DNA of 64,000 nt from Sinomonas sp. ASV486 (GTDB lineage: Bacteria; Actinomycetota; Actinomycetes; Actinomycetales; Micrococcaceae), in contig NZ_JAVFJK010000004.1 of NCBI RefSeq assembly GCF_030908215.1, positions 316,016-380,015 of the forward strand. The letters run 5' to 3'. The notes below the pieces were generated by a model. It worked only from the letters and a program-made list of their open reading frames with translations. It did no database searches and had not been told where the DNA came from. The position numbers were made by a program, and so were the translations under genes. The stretch's first letter is position 1; each line of letters starts with the position of its first letter. Positions 16,966 to 24,595 of the stretch are shown here, piece after piece.

Positions 16966-19281
16966 ATGGCGGCGGACACCGGACTGGGATCCGAACTCCG
17001 ACGGCTGCGCACGGCGGCAGGGCTTACCCAGGAGGGCCTTGCCGAGCGCGCGGGCCTGAGCATCCGTGCTGTCAGCGACACGGAGCGCGGCCTCCGGACC
17101 CGCCTCTACCCGGACACGACGGCGCGGCTCGCCGATGCGCTCGGGCTCGCGGGGGCTGTTCGGGAGCGGTTCGCAGGTGTGGCCCGGGGTCGCTCCGCCC
17201 GGGGCGTGCTCGGCCCGCTCCCGGCGCCCCGCACGGCGCTTGTGGGCCGCGGCCGAGAGCTGGAGGCGCTCACCGCACTGCTGGCCGGGCCCGGGCTCGT
17301 GACGGTCACCGGCACCGGCGGAGTAGGGAAGACGCGGCTCGCCCTCGCGGCGGCCGGCGAGGCCGCGGCGTCGTTCGCGGACGGCGTCGCCTTCGTCCAG
17401 CTCGCGAGCTGCCACGATGCCGAATCGGCGGGTCTGGCGATCGCCACGGCACTCGGGGCCAATGCGGCGCACGGCTCGACCGCCGACGTCGTGTGCACCG
17501 CGATCGGCGCACGCCGTCTGCTCATCGTCTGCGACACGTTCGAGGTCGTGCCGCAGGCAGCGCCGCTCGTCGCAGAGGCCCTCGCGCGCTGCGCCAACCT
17601 CACGGTCCTCGCGACGAGCAGGTCTCCCCTCCGGCTCGGCGGCGAGCGGCTCTGCCCCCTCGGACCCTTGGATGCCGCCGCGGCCGCGCTGCTCTTCGCC
17701 GACCGGGCCGTAGCGGCACGGCCCGGGGTTGACCTGGCCCGCTCAGGTGCGCTCGTATCGGATATCTGCGAGCGCGTCCAACGGGTCCCGCTCGCGCTTG
17801 AGCTCGCGGCGGCCCGCGTGGCCCATCTCGGCCTCGCCGATCTCCGGGACCGGCTCGGCAGCCAACTCGGCGTGCTCACCGGCGGCTCCGTGGACGACGA
17901 CGCGCGGCACCGCACCCTCGAATCAACGGTGGCCTGGAGCTATGGGCTCCTCGACGGCGCGGCCCGGGCGGCGCTCGCCCGCCTGGCGTTGTTCGACGGG
18001 TGGACGCTCGCCGCAGCGGGGGCGCTCCTGTCCAAGGACCCACTGCCTGAGGTCACCACGCTCGTCGACCAGAGCCTCGTGGCGGCGCCCGATCCGTCCG
18101 ACCCGCACGGTCGCTACACGATGCTCGACTCGGTGCGGGAGTTCGGGCTCGCGCGGCTCGCAGACGAGGGCATCGAACGCACCGTCCGCGATCAGCACGC
18201 CGCATGGTTCCTCGCCGCTGCCGAGTCGTCGGCGGGCGCCATGCGCAGGGCTGGCCAACGTGACGTGCACGAGGACATGGCGGCGGACCTCGGCAACCTC
18301 CGGATCTCGTTCCGGTGGCTCGAAGATTCCGAGCGCGGCGAGAAGGCCCTCCGGCTCGCGGCCGCACTATGGATGTTCTGGCTCTGGCACGGTGGATTCG
18401 CCGAAGGTCGGGCGTGGATCCGCTCGGCGCTGGCCGCAGCGCACGACGCCGACCCCTCCTTGCGCGCGAGCGCCCACTGGGGCGCGGGCTGGCTCGCGTA
18501 CCTCCAGGGGGACTACCCCGAGGCGAGGATCCATGCCTCGTCCCTCGCGCGGCTCGCCGCCGCGAGCGGCAGCACTTCCGAGCGGCGCAACGCGCTCACC
18601 CTCACGGGAATGGTCGCCCTCGCGGACCGCCGACTCGACGACGCGGCCAGGCTCCTCGGCGAGGCCCTCGAGGCCGCCCACATCCTCGCCGCCGACCCGC
18701 CAGCCTCGGAAGAAGGCCGGGCCGCGGGCCAGCCCGCGGCGGATGGCCTGGCCGGCCATCGCCACATCGCATGGCTTGTTGCCATCTCAACCCTCAACGA
18801 CGGCGTGGGCCTCACGCATACCGGAGGCCTCCCTGAGGCGTCACAGCGCTTTGCCGAGGCACGGGACAGGTTCGCGGCCCTCGGGGACGAGACGTACCGG
18901 GCACGGGCGCTCCGCCACCTCGCCGCCGTGCAGGTCCTCGCCGGAGAGGTAGCGCCCGCGCGCAGACTCCTGGAGGAGAGCCTGCGGACCGTCCACGAAG
19001 CTGAGGACCGCTTCGGCCTTGCCGAGACGCTCTCCGCCCTTGCCCACCTCGCCGCAGTCGGCCACGACGGGAGGCGAGCCGGCGCACTAGAGACGAGGGC
19101 CGCCGTCGTGCGCCGATCTCTGGGAGTAGTCCAGCACCCGTTTGACGCGATCCTCACCGAACGGCATCTCGGGCCACTGCGTGAATCGGCGGAGTATCAG
19201 GCGGGGTGGGCCGAGGGGAGTGCGCCCGACGTGGCCGCGGAAGAGGGACTGGACTGGCCCGAGATTCTAGCGTGGCCCTGA
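16966..19281 (+). CDS. XRE-HTH / NB-ARC ATPase / TPR regulator
   Basis: A 771-aa single-chain signal-transduction ATPase (STAND class). N-terminal XRE HTH (LGSELRRLRTAAGLTQEGLA), about residues 6-62; NB-ARC-type ATPase with Walker A TGTGGVGKTRLAL near residue 113 and Walker B LLIVCD near 188, followed by GxP-type and winged-helix parts; C-terminal half is TPR-like helices (AHWGAGWLAYLQGDYPEARI, RALRHLAAVQVLAGEVAPAR). AfsR/MalT-like proteins of this build are activators gated by ATP and a ligand. ATG 16966 removes a poor extension. Divergent from the SnoaL/M20 operon, its likely target (inference). Confidence 0.85.
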   Translation: MAADTGLGSELRRLRTAAGLTQEGLAERAGLSIRAVSDTERGLRTRLYPDTTARLADALGLAGAVRERFAGVARGRSARGVLGPLPAPRTALVGRGRELEALTALLAGPGLVTVTGTGGVGKTRLALAAAGEAAASFADGVAFVQLASCHDAESAGLAIATALGANAAHGSTADVVCTAIGARRLLIVCDTFEVVPQAAPLVAEALARCANLTVLATSRSPLRLGGERLCPLGPLDAAAAALLFADRAVAARPGVDLARSGALVSDICERVQRVPLALELAAARVAHLGLADLRDRLGSQLGVLTGGSVDDDARHRTLESTVAWSYGLLDGAARAALARLALFDGWTLAAAGALLSKDPLPEVTTLVDQSLVAAPDPSDPHGRYTMLDSVREFGLARLADEGIERTVRDQHAAWFLAAAESSAGAMRRAGQRDVHEDMAADLGNLRISFRWLEDSERGEKALRLAAALWMFWLWHGGFAEGRAWIRSALAAAHDADPSLRASAHWGAGWLAYLQGDYPEARIHASSLARLAAASGSTSERRNALTLTGMVALADRRLDDAARLLGEALEAAHILAADPPASEEGRAAGQPAADGLAGHRHIAWLVAISTLNDGVGLTHTGGLPEASQRFAEARDRFAALGDETYRARALRHLAAVQVLAGEVAPARRLLEESLRTVHEAEDRFGLAETLSALAHLAAVGHDGRRAGALETRAAVVRRSLGVVQHPFDAILTERHLGPLRESAEYQAGWAEGSAPDVAAEEGLDWPEILAWP

Positions 19282-19321
19282 ATGCGGATTGGCCCTGAAT
19301 CCGGAGTGGCAGGAAAGCGGA

Positions 19322-19347
19322 AGGACCCCAGCGTGTGCTGGGGTCCT
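19322..19347 (+). terminator. Terminator of the NB-ARC regulator gene
   Basis: AGGACCCCAGC and GCTGGGGTCCT form an 11-bp perfect stem with a GTGT loop, 40 nt after the stop codon. No U-tract. Confidence 0.75.
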
Positions 19348-19947
19348 GCCCGGACACCGCGAGCCCTCCGACTGGACGAACGAAGAGCGGGTCTTCGTGA
19401 AGCCGTACCCGGAGTTGACGGCCGGCGTGGACATCGAGAGCGCAATCCTGAGGAGGATCGTCCTTCTCTCTGCCACCGACGCCTTCAGCATTCACCCATG
19501 GCACACGGTCAACTCAAACTTCACAGTTAACCTCGTTTTCGAAAGCCTCGCCCACGAGCAGGCAGGGACACTCCTCCGCGACATCACGTCGTCGCGCCTG
19601 GCACCACGCTTGGTAGTCGACTCCTTCAACTTCCCCTGCGCACCGCTCTCAGATGGTGGGATCTTGCTGTCGATGCCGTCGACCGGCCAGACAGTACGAT
19701 CCGCTCATGGCGCCGGCAGACGCGGACGAACTTCCTCTAGCTAGGCGGGGGATGCCGCCGGGGCTGAACGAGGCGCTGACCATCGCTGACAGCCTCTATC
19801 TCGCCATGTCTGGGGCTCTCAGAGCCCACACCCCAAGGATCGCCGCACAGGCCAGACCCTGCCTTGCGGCGTCCGCGGTGCCGGGCCGGAGGCCAAGCCA
19901 GCTGAAACCGTCGTGCGGGTTCATCCTGGGGTGGACCGCGGCGCTGA
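19348..19947. other. AT-richer stretch without a confident gene
   Basis: No convincing gene. An open plus-strand frame (19289-19744) starts upstream of the strong hairpin at 19322-19347 and lacks a ribosome site; its middle (FVKPYPELTAGVDIESAILR and onward to about 19640) reads like real protein, so this may be a decayed gene. Base composition is less GC-rich than neighbours, as in the rest of the stretch up to the tRNA cluster. Confidence 0.5.
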
Positions 19948-20328
19948 CTACATCTTATCGTCGTCTTGTTTGGATCCGAAGTAGAAGCCGACCACTGCAG
20001 CCGCTAGCCCCTGCAGACCCGAAACCCCAGCAATGGCAGCCGACAGGTCTGCTGACCCGAAGAGGGCAGGATCGTGGGGTATGAATCGGGCCACTAGGAA
20101 CACACCCATCGTGACCCCATATGAGCCCAGCAAGAACCACATGATTGGCAAGGCGAGAGACCGGCGCATACTGGCTGGGTGCGCCTTGCTCCTTCTGACA
20201 TCCAGGGTGTCGGCGGTACGCGGAGTACTACGTTCACTGAAGTATGCCGCATCGCCAGAGCCGGGAATCACGTCTTCAATGAAGTCACCGCCGCCGCGCC
20301 CCTCCGTTCCGGGCGCCTCCCCAGTCAT
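19948..20328 (-). CDS. Hypothetical membrane protein
   Basis: 126 aa, unknown family. The first 55 residues are polar and Gly/Glu-rich; two hydrophobic helices follow (PIMWFLLGSYGVTMGVFLVA and IAGVSGLQGLAAAVVGFYFG), with a short charged tail GSKQDDDKM. The ATG at 20328 overlaps the preceding stop as TGATG, so it is coupled to the small upstream gene. The two lie in the AT-richer segment next to the tRNA cluster. No motif allows a functional call; such two-helix proteins occur on mobile elements as holin-like or partner membrane proteins, but this is speculation. Confidence 0.55.
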   Translation of the reverse strand: MTGEAPGTEGRGGGDFIEDVIPGSGDAAYFSERSTPRTADTLDVRRSKAHPASMRRSLALPIMWFLLGSYGVTMGVFLVARFIPHDPALFGSADLSAAIAGVSGLQGLAAAVVGFYFGSKQDDDKM

Positions 20329-20552
20329 CAGCAATCCTTCTCATCGGGGATCCGCCGCAGGTCGAAGGTGTCGTCGCTGCCGGGTTCTTCATCCTCGCCC
20401 TCAGTAGGCTCGGGCGAACCGTCAGGATTGCGCGTTGCGGCCTCGCCGTCCTTGGTCACTGAGACCGTCCACCCATAGACAGCCAGACTCTGGAGGAGCT
20501 CGGACATGTGGGCGCTGATTTCCTCAGCGTCCGCCTCTGGGCTGAGAGTCAA
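20328..20552 (-). CDS. Small acidic hypothetical protein
   Basis: 74 aa, strongly acidic (DGSPEPTEGEDEEPGSDDTF), with a predicted N-terminal helix AEEISAHMSELLQSLAVYGW. No family recognised. The likely start is TTG 20552, 6 nt after a GGGGGG tract; an internal ATG at residue 16 is possible. Coupled to the downstream membrane-protein gene by TGATG. A GC hairpin (CCCCCG ... CGGGGG, 20558-20576) lies in front of it. Confidence 0.45.
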   Translation of the reverse strand: MTLSPEADAEEISAHMSELLQSLAVYGWTVSVTKDGEAATRNPDGSPEPTEGEDEEPGSDDTFDLRRIPDEKDC

Positions 20553-20603
20553 GGAGCCCCCCGCTTTCTCCGGGGGTCAGCCCGGGTTCTGTGCATCATC
20601 TGT

Positions 20604-20636
20604 CACTAGAGTCACCTCTGCGCACTAGAGTCACCT
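20604..20636. repeat. 14-nt direct repeat, 19-nt period
   Basis: CACTAGAGTCACCT occurs at 20604-20617 and again at 20623-20636, followed by a partial third (CACCTAGACTCC). Located between the acidic-protein gene and the RHH gene, so it could be an operator for the latter or an iteron remnant. Confidence 0.6.
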
Positions 20637-20706
20637 AGACTCCATCTCGGCCGGAAGCGACAGCGCCAGAGGGCAGGGGTCGGGCATAGAACGTGCACCT
20701 AAGGTG

Positions 20707-20735
20707 TTGACATCATGCAGATGAGATGTGTAACT
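20707..20735 (+). promoter_or_regulatory. Promoter of RHH gene
   Basis: TTGACA (20707-20712) with GTAACT (20730-20735) at a 17-bp spacer. The spacer holds an imperfect dyad (CATCATGCAGATG), a possible site for the encoded RHH protein. Confidence 0.5.
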
Positions 20736-20806
20736 GGCTACACGGCCCATCGCAGCGCCAGGAAGCCCACCACTCAAACTTGCGGCCAAGGAAGAAGAAG
20801 TCGATA

Positions 20807-21046
20807 ATGCCCACCACACAAGCCCCAGCTGCAGAACAGCAGCTTGTTCGCCTCAACGTGAACATGAACGAGAAGACCGCCCGGGAGCTCCGAGAGGTAG
20901 CCGAACGCGGCGGATACTCCATCACAGAAGTGGTTCGCCGCGCGATTGCCCTCTACCGTTTTGTCTGGGGTGAGACCAAGAATGACCGCATTCTCGTGAT
21001 CACGGACAGAGACGGCAAGAACCGAAGCGAAATTGTACTCATGTAG
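20807..21046 (+). CDS. Ribbon-helix-helix protein
   Basis: 79 aa. The segment VRLNVNMNEKTARELREVAE, then GGYSITEVVRRAIALYRFVW, is the beta-strand-helix-helix pattern of CopG/Arc-type DNA-binding proteins; the C-terminus (RILVITDRDGKNRSEIVLM) forms an extra strand pair. ATG follows AAGGAAG. No toxin gene is adjacent, so it is not an evident antitoxin; it may be an autoregulated island regulator. A TTGACA promoter and short repeats lie upstream. Composition is less GC-rich than chromosomal neighbours, suggesting transfer. Confidence 0.75.
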   Translation: MPTTQAPAAEQQLVRLNVNMNEKTARELREVAERGGYSITEVVRRAIALYRFVWGETKNDRILVITDRDGKNRSEIVLM

Positions 21047-21459
21047 ATCAGATCGGAGAACCGCAAGGCTCGCCCTCGTCATTCTCGCTTGGTCTGTCCA
21101 GCTGTGCAGACCTCTCCGGAATCGCGGGAGAACTCGGAGAGGCCTGCCTGTTGTTAGGTTCGCACTCATCGGCTGGCCGCACCCCCCGGAGGTGGCCCCT
21201 AATCACCATTCACCTCCCCGGGTTCACCCTCATAGCGGTGTCCGCTGCGAGTGCAGCGCGCTCGATCTTCAGCGGCGTCTCCCCGGTGAGAGAGTGAATG
21301 GCCCTGTTGACGACTCGTACCCGCTTCGCGTCCAACGGGGCGATCAGTGCCTCCTGCGAGAGCAGGGCTCTCTTACCAAGGGCCCACCAGAGCCGCTTAC
21401 CGGAATCTCCCTTAATCAAGCGGACACCGGTGAACCGAACGTTGCCCCGAAAACGCAAT
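21047..21459. other. Gene-poor island edge next to tRNA-Phe
   Basis: No confident intact gene. A minus-strand reading (see next entry) may be a gene fragment. The segment abuts the terminator downstream of tRNA-Phe, the usual side for integrase insertion. I found no integrase gene and no repeated copy of the tRNA 3' end. Confidence 0.45.
21210..21458 (-). pseudogene. Possible gene fragment
   Basis: 82-residue reading with protein-like composition (GKRLWWALGKRALLSQEALI, then APLDAKRVRVVNRAIHSLTG) but no credible start: the only one is a TTG within the tRNA terminator. It may be the 3' part of a gene truncated by insertion at the tRNA. No family recognised. Confidence 0.3.
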
Positions 21460-21500
21460 AACCCCCTGCTTCCCAGCGTTTCCGCGGGATGCAGGGGGTT
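21460..21500 (-). terminator. Terminator of the Glu-Asp-Phe tRNA transcript
   Basis: On the minus strand AACCCCCTGC (21491-21500) and GCAGGGGGTT (21460-21469) form a 10-bp stem, followed by ATTGCGTTTT. It lies 9 nt after the tRNA-Phe 3' end. Confidence 0.85.
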
Positions 21501-21508
21501 CTTCCTAG

Positions 21509-21581
21509 TGGCTCCGACCGGCGTCGATCCGGTGACCTTTCGATTTTCAGTCGAACGCTCTACCAACTGAGCTACAGAGCC
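21509..21581 (-). tRNA. tRNA-Phe (GAA)
   Basis: 73 nt with acceptor GGCTCTG/CGGAGCC (one G-U type pair), D arm GCTC...GAGC, anticodon loop CTGAAAA giving GAA, and T loop GGATCGACGCC region. CCA is not encoded. Last of three co-oriented tRNAs. Confidence 0.96.
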
Positions 21582-21630
21582 TCGATGATCTCTCATCGAA
21601 AGGCAACTGACCGGAGTCATGTCGCCGTAG

Positions 21631-21704
21631 CGACCCTGACGGGACTTGAACCCGCGACCTCCGCCGTGACAGGGCGGCGCGCTAACCAACTGCGCTACAG
21701 GGCC
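21631..21704 (-). tRNA. tRNA-Asp (GTC)
   Basis: 74 nt; acceptor GGCCCTG/CAGGGTC, anticodon loop CTGTCAC giving GTC, T arm GCGGGTTCAAGTCCCG. Discriminator G, as expected for Asp. CCA not encoded. Confidence 0.96.
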
Positions 21705-21785
21705 TTGATTTGGGGGTCTCACCCCCGCTCACAAGACTAAGATCCTAGCAGACCGCGCGGGGCCTTCCAAAATCCAATCCGTGCG

Positions 21786-21858
<73 letters not shown>

Positions 21859-21907
21859 GCGTAGACCATCAAACTATAGGGCGAGCCGGCGCGCCGAGAC
21901 AAATCAG

Positions 21908-21913
21908 TAGAGT
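21908..21913 (+). promoter_or_regulatory. -10 box (TAGAGT), leaderless zincin gene
   Basis: TAGAGT ends 6 nt before the ATG at 21920; no Shine-Dalgarno fits in between. Confidence 0.5.
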
Positions 21914-21919
21914 TGAGAC

Positions 21920-22294
21920 ATGGATGCGGCGTGGATGAGCGAGGACGAGTTCGAGGCTGCGGTCGACGCCGCCCTCGAGCAGATTCCGAGGAGCATCGCG
22001 AAGCACATGGACAACGTGGCCGTCTTCATTGAGGACCACTACGTCCCGCACGCCCATGAGGATCCGCACACCGTGCTGCTGGGCCTCTACGAGGGCATCC
22101 CCCTCACGGAGCGAGGCGAGTGGTACGCCGCCGGCTCGCTCCCTGACCGCATCACGATCTTCCGCGAGTCGATCCTGGAAATCTGCGAAACCCGCGAGGA
22201 CGTCATCGAGGAGGTCCTCGTGACCGTGGTCCATGAGTTCGCCCATCACTTCGGGATCGGCGACGCCCGCCTGCACGAGCTGGGGTGGGGCTGA
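21920..22294 (+). CDS. Zincin-like metallopeptidase family protein
   Basis: 124 aa, the small 'metallopeptidase family' (former DUF1025) group. The zinc motif HEFAHHFGIGDARLHELGWG sits at the C-terminus: HExxH with a downstream acidic/His ligand, as in minimal zincins. The N-terminal half (FEAAVDAALEQIP, then DNVAVFIED) is typical. No signal peptide, so cytoplasmic; substrate unknown. A TAGAGT box 6 nt before the ATG suggests leaderless expression. One nucleotide separates its stop from the CDF exporter gene, so the two are an operon. Confidence 0.88.
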   Translation: MDAAWMSEDEFEAAVDAALEQIPRSIAKHMDNVAVFIEDHYVPHAHEDPHTVLLGLYEGIPLTERGEWYAAGSLPDRITIFRESILEICETREDVIEEVLVTVVHEFAHHFGIGDARLHELGWG

Positions 22295-22295
22295 C

Positions 22296-23237
22296 ATGGG
22301 CCACGATCACAGCCACTCCCACGGACACTCACACGACTATGGGGCCTCTACCGCTACTGGAAGGCACCGGCGCCGGCTGCTGCTCGTCCTCGCGATCACG
22401 CTCGGCGTCGTCGTGGTACAGCTCGTGGCGGGCCTCGTCTCCGGATCCCTCGCGCTGCTCGCCGACGCCGGGCACATGTTCTCCGACGCCGCGGGCCTCG
22501 CGATCGCCCTCACCGCCGCGTGGATCGCCGCGCGTCCCGCCACCGACCACCGCACGTTCGGCTACCAGCGGGCGGAGGTCCTCGCGGCCCTCGGCAACGC
22601 CCTCGTGCTGATCGTGGTGGCCGTCTTCATCTTCGTCGAGGGCGTCCGCCGCCTCCAGGGCGAATCGGAGGTGCAGACGACGCCGATGCTCACCGGCGCG
22701 GTGATCGGCGCCGCCGCGAACATCGCGGGACTCCTGATCCTGCACGGCGCACACCGCGAGAGCCTCAATGTCCGCGGGGCGTACCTGGAGGTGCTCGGCG
22801 ACCTCGTGGGATCGCTTGCGGTGATCGTGGCAGGGGTCGTGATCGTCCTGACGGGGTGGGTGCAAGCGGACGCCCTTGCCTCTCTCGCGATCGCGGTGTT
22901 CATCGTGCCGCGCGCATGGTCCCTCCTGCGCGACGTCGTCGACGTGCTGCTCGAGGCAACGCCCAAGGGCATGAGCCTCGAGACGATCCGGGAGCATGTC
23001 CTCTCGGCGCCGGGAGTGGTCGACGTCCACGACATCCACGCATGGACCATCACCTCTGGGGTGCCGGTTTTCTCGGCCCACGTGGTCGTCGACGACTCGG
23101 TGCTGGACGCTGAGGGGATGGACCACGTGCTCGACCGCCTGCAGGGGTGCCTGGGCGAGCACTTCGACACCGAACACTGCACGTTCCAGCTCGAGCCGGC
23201 CTCACACCGGGAGCACGAGCCCGAGCAGCACGCCTAG
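22296..23237 (+). CDS. CDF-family heavy-metal cation exporter
   Basis: 313-aa cation diffusion facilitator (ZitB/CzcD-like). N-terminal His-rich tail GHDHSHSHGHSHD binds metal; six helices follow. The transport site motif in helix 2 is DAGHMFSDA (His-x3-Asp); in helix 5 it is EVLGD, i.e. Glu-x3-Asp in place of the His-x3-Asp of zinc exporters, which may shift metal preference. The cytoplasmic C-terminal domain has VVDVHDIHAWTITSG. Proton-driven export of Zn, Co or similar is expected. ATG 22296 begins the His-rich region directly after the zincin gene stop. Confidence 0.92.
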   Translation: MGHDHSHSHGHSHDYGASTATGRHRRRLLLVLAITLGVVVVQLVAGLVSGSLALLADAGHMFSDAAGLAIALTAAWIAARPATDHRTFGYQRAEVLAALGNALVLIVVAVFIFVEGVRRLQGESEVQTTPMLTGAVIGAAANIAGLLILHGAHRESLNVRGAYLEVLGDLVGSLAVIVAGVVIVLTGWVQADALASLAIAVFIVPRAWSLLRDVVDVLLEATPKGMSLETIREHVLSAPGVVDVHDIHAWTITSGVPVFSAHVVVDDSVLDAEGMDHVLDRLQGCLGEHFDTEHCTFQLEPASHREHEPEQHA

Positions 23238-23247
23238 CCCAGGCCGC

Positions 23248-24288
23248 TCAGGTTGCGAGCATCGGCCCGAAGGACGGCCGATCCGCCAGCCGCTCGTCGG
23301 CCTGGTCCGGGACCACCATGACGGGGCCCTTCGCATGGTGCAGCACACCGTCTGACGTCGAGCCCAACAGCATCCCGGTGAAGCCGCCACGCCCACGGGT
23401 ACCGAGCACCAGGAGCTCTACCGTCCGGGAGACGTCAACCAAGACGTCGACGGGCGCTCCGTCGACGAGACTCGTCTGCACTTCAAGGTCCGGGAAGTGG
23501 CTCTGCAGCCAGGCCACACCAGCCTTGAGCTGGCCGCGGATGTCCTCGAACAGCTGCTCACGGTCCACGGGCGCGGGGACCCAGGCGAGGCTTCCGCTGA
23601 ATTGCGGCACCGCGCATACTGCCCTCAGCGGCACGCCCCGCAACATGGCCTCCTCGGCCGCGACGAGGACTGCCCTGCGGGCCTGGTCCGAGCCGTCGAC
23701 ACCCACCGCCACAACGTCTTCGACGGGTGCCCTGCCCTCCTTGGCCTGCTCGGCGGCCACGTACTTGTCGCCGATCGCCTCGCCGAGCCGCTCGGCGAAG
23801 CGCAGAGGGACGGTGACGGTGACGCAGTGGGCGTGGGCGGGGAGCGCGCTCGAGACCGATCCGAGGAGCCGCCCGACGAATCCGCCCCGGCCCCGCGTGC
23901 CGAACACCAGGAGCTCGGCTGCCTTGGAGAACTCGAGCAGGACGCCCGACGCATCGCCTGATTCGACCGAGGAGGTGATCTCGACGCCCTCGACCGTGCC
24001 CAGATTCGAGAGGGCCTCCTTGAGGACCGCCTCGGCGCCGTCACGGATCACGGTGTCGTCGAAGCTCGCGTAGCCTCCGTCGAGGCCGGATGCGGCGAAG
24101 AGCGGAACGCTGTAGGCAGTGACGACGTGCAGCGGGCGGCCGCGCCGCTTGGCCTCCCGTGCGGCCCATGCGAGGGCGCAGCGCCCATGGTCGGAACCGT
24201 CGACGCCCACCACGATCCCGGTGGGAAGGTCGGCCTGATCCGGATCCTGCCCGGCCGTGCCGCCCTGCGGTTGAAGCCGCTCTTCCAT
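23248..24288 (-). CDS. Tandem-domain universal stress protein
   Basis: 346 aa with two UspA domains (about 20-170 and 185-335). Each has the start strand (IVVGVDGSDHGRCALAWAAR; VVAVGVDGSDQARRAVLVAA) and the ATP-binding signature GTRGRGGFVGRLLGS / GTRGRGGFTGMLLGS, both intact. Two-domain Usps of this kind are common in actinobacteria and are linked to dormancy or oxygen-limitation responses. ATG 24288 is chosen because GGAGGAGG lies just upstream; a TTG 15 nt earlier is part of that site. Single gene, convergent with the CDF exporter. Confidence 0.93.
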   Translation of the reverse strand: MEERLQPQGGTAGQDPDQADLPTGIVVGVDGSDHGRCALAWAAREAKRRGRPLHVVTAYSVPLFAASGLDGGYASFDDTVIRDGAEAVLKEALSNLGTVEGVEITSSVESGDASGVLLEFSKAAELLVFGTRGRGGFVGRLLGSVSSALPAHAHCVTVTVPLRFAERLGEAIGDKYVAAEQAKEGRAPVEDVVAVGVDGSDQARRAVLVAAEEAMLRGVPLRAVCAVPQFSGSLAWVPAPVDREQLFEDIRGQLKAGVAWLQSHFPDLEVQTSLVDGAPVDVLVDVSRTVELLVLGTRGRGGFTGMLLGSTSDGVLHHAKGPVMVVPDQADERLADRPSFGPMLAT

Positions 24289-24595
24289 GGCAACCTCCTC
24301 CAAACGCTGCGAGCCTAACGCGGCCCCTCATGGCCAATGTCCCCCGGTTTCAGGGGGTGGTCAAGCCTCCGCGCGGCGGGTCTCCGAGGGTGTCATGAAG
24401 GGGTCTCGATGGGGGTCTCGAAGGGTCTTTTGCGGACTGTGGAGGCGGCCTACCCAAAGCACCCGATTTTATGTAGGGTTTCAATCGTCCGTGTCGATCT
24501 GGAAGGAAGCTTTCGGATCGGCCGATGTTCTGCGAGCAGTCTGAGGGGAACACGCGAGCAGCAACCATCCGTGAACTCCGCAGGAGGACTAGCTC
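24289..24595. other. Intergenic region with GGGTCTC repeats
   Basis: No gene. GGGTCTC-type heptamers recur at 24378, 24401, 24413 and (as GGGTCTT) 24423. A TAGGGT hexamer at 24474-24479 could be a -10 box for the flavoprotein gene, giving a leader of about 115 nt. No riboswitch fold recognised. Confidence 0.4.

Noticed and set aside
19289..19744. 151-codon plus-strand gene after the NB-ARC regulator
   Set aside because: It begins before a strong terminator hairpin, has no ribosome site, and its ends have shadow-like composition.
20328..21046. Toxin-antitoxin pair built on the RHH protein
   Set aside because: No toxin-like partner is co-oriented or adjacent; the two coupled minus-strand genes have no toxin motif.
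21298..21570. Plus-strand frame ending in APTGVDPVTFRFSVE
   Set aside because: The tail is a translation of the antisense of tRNA-Phe, a frequent spurious annotation.
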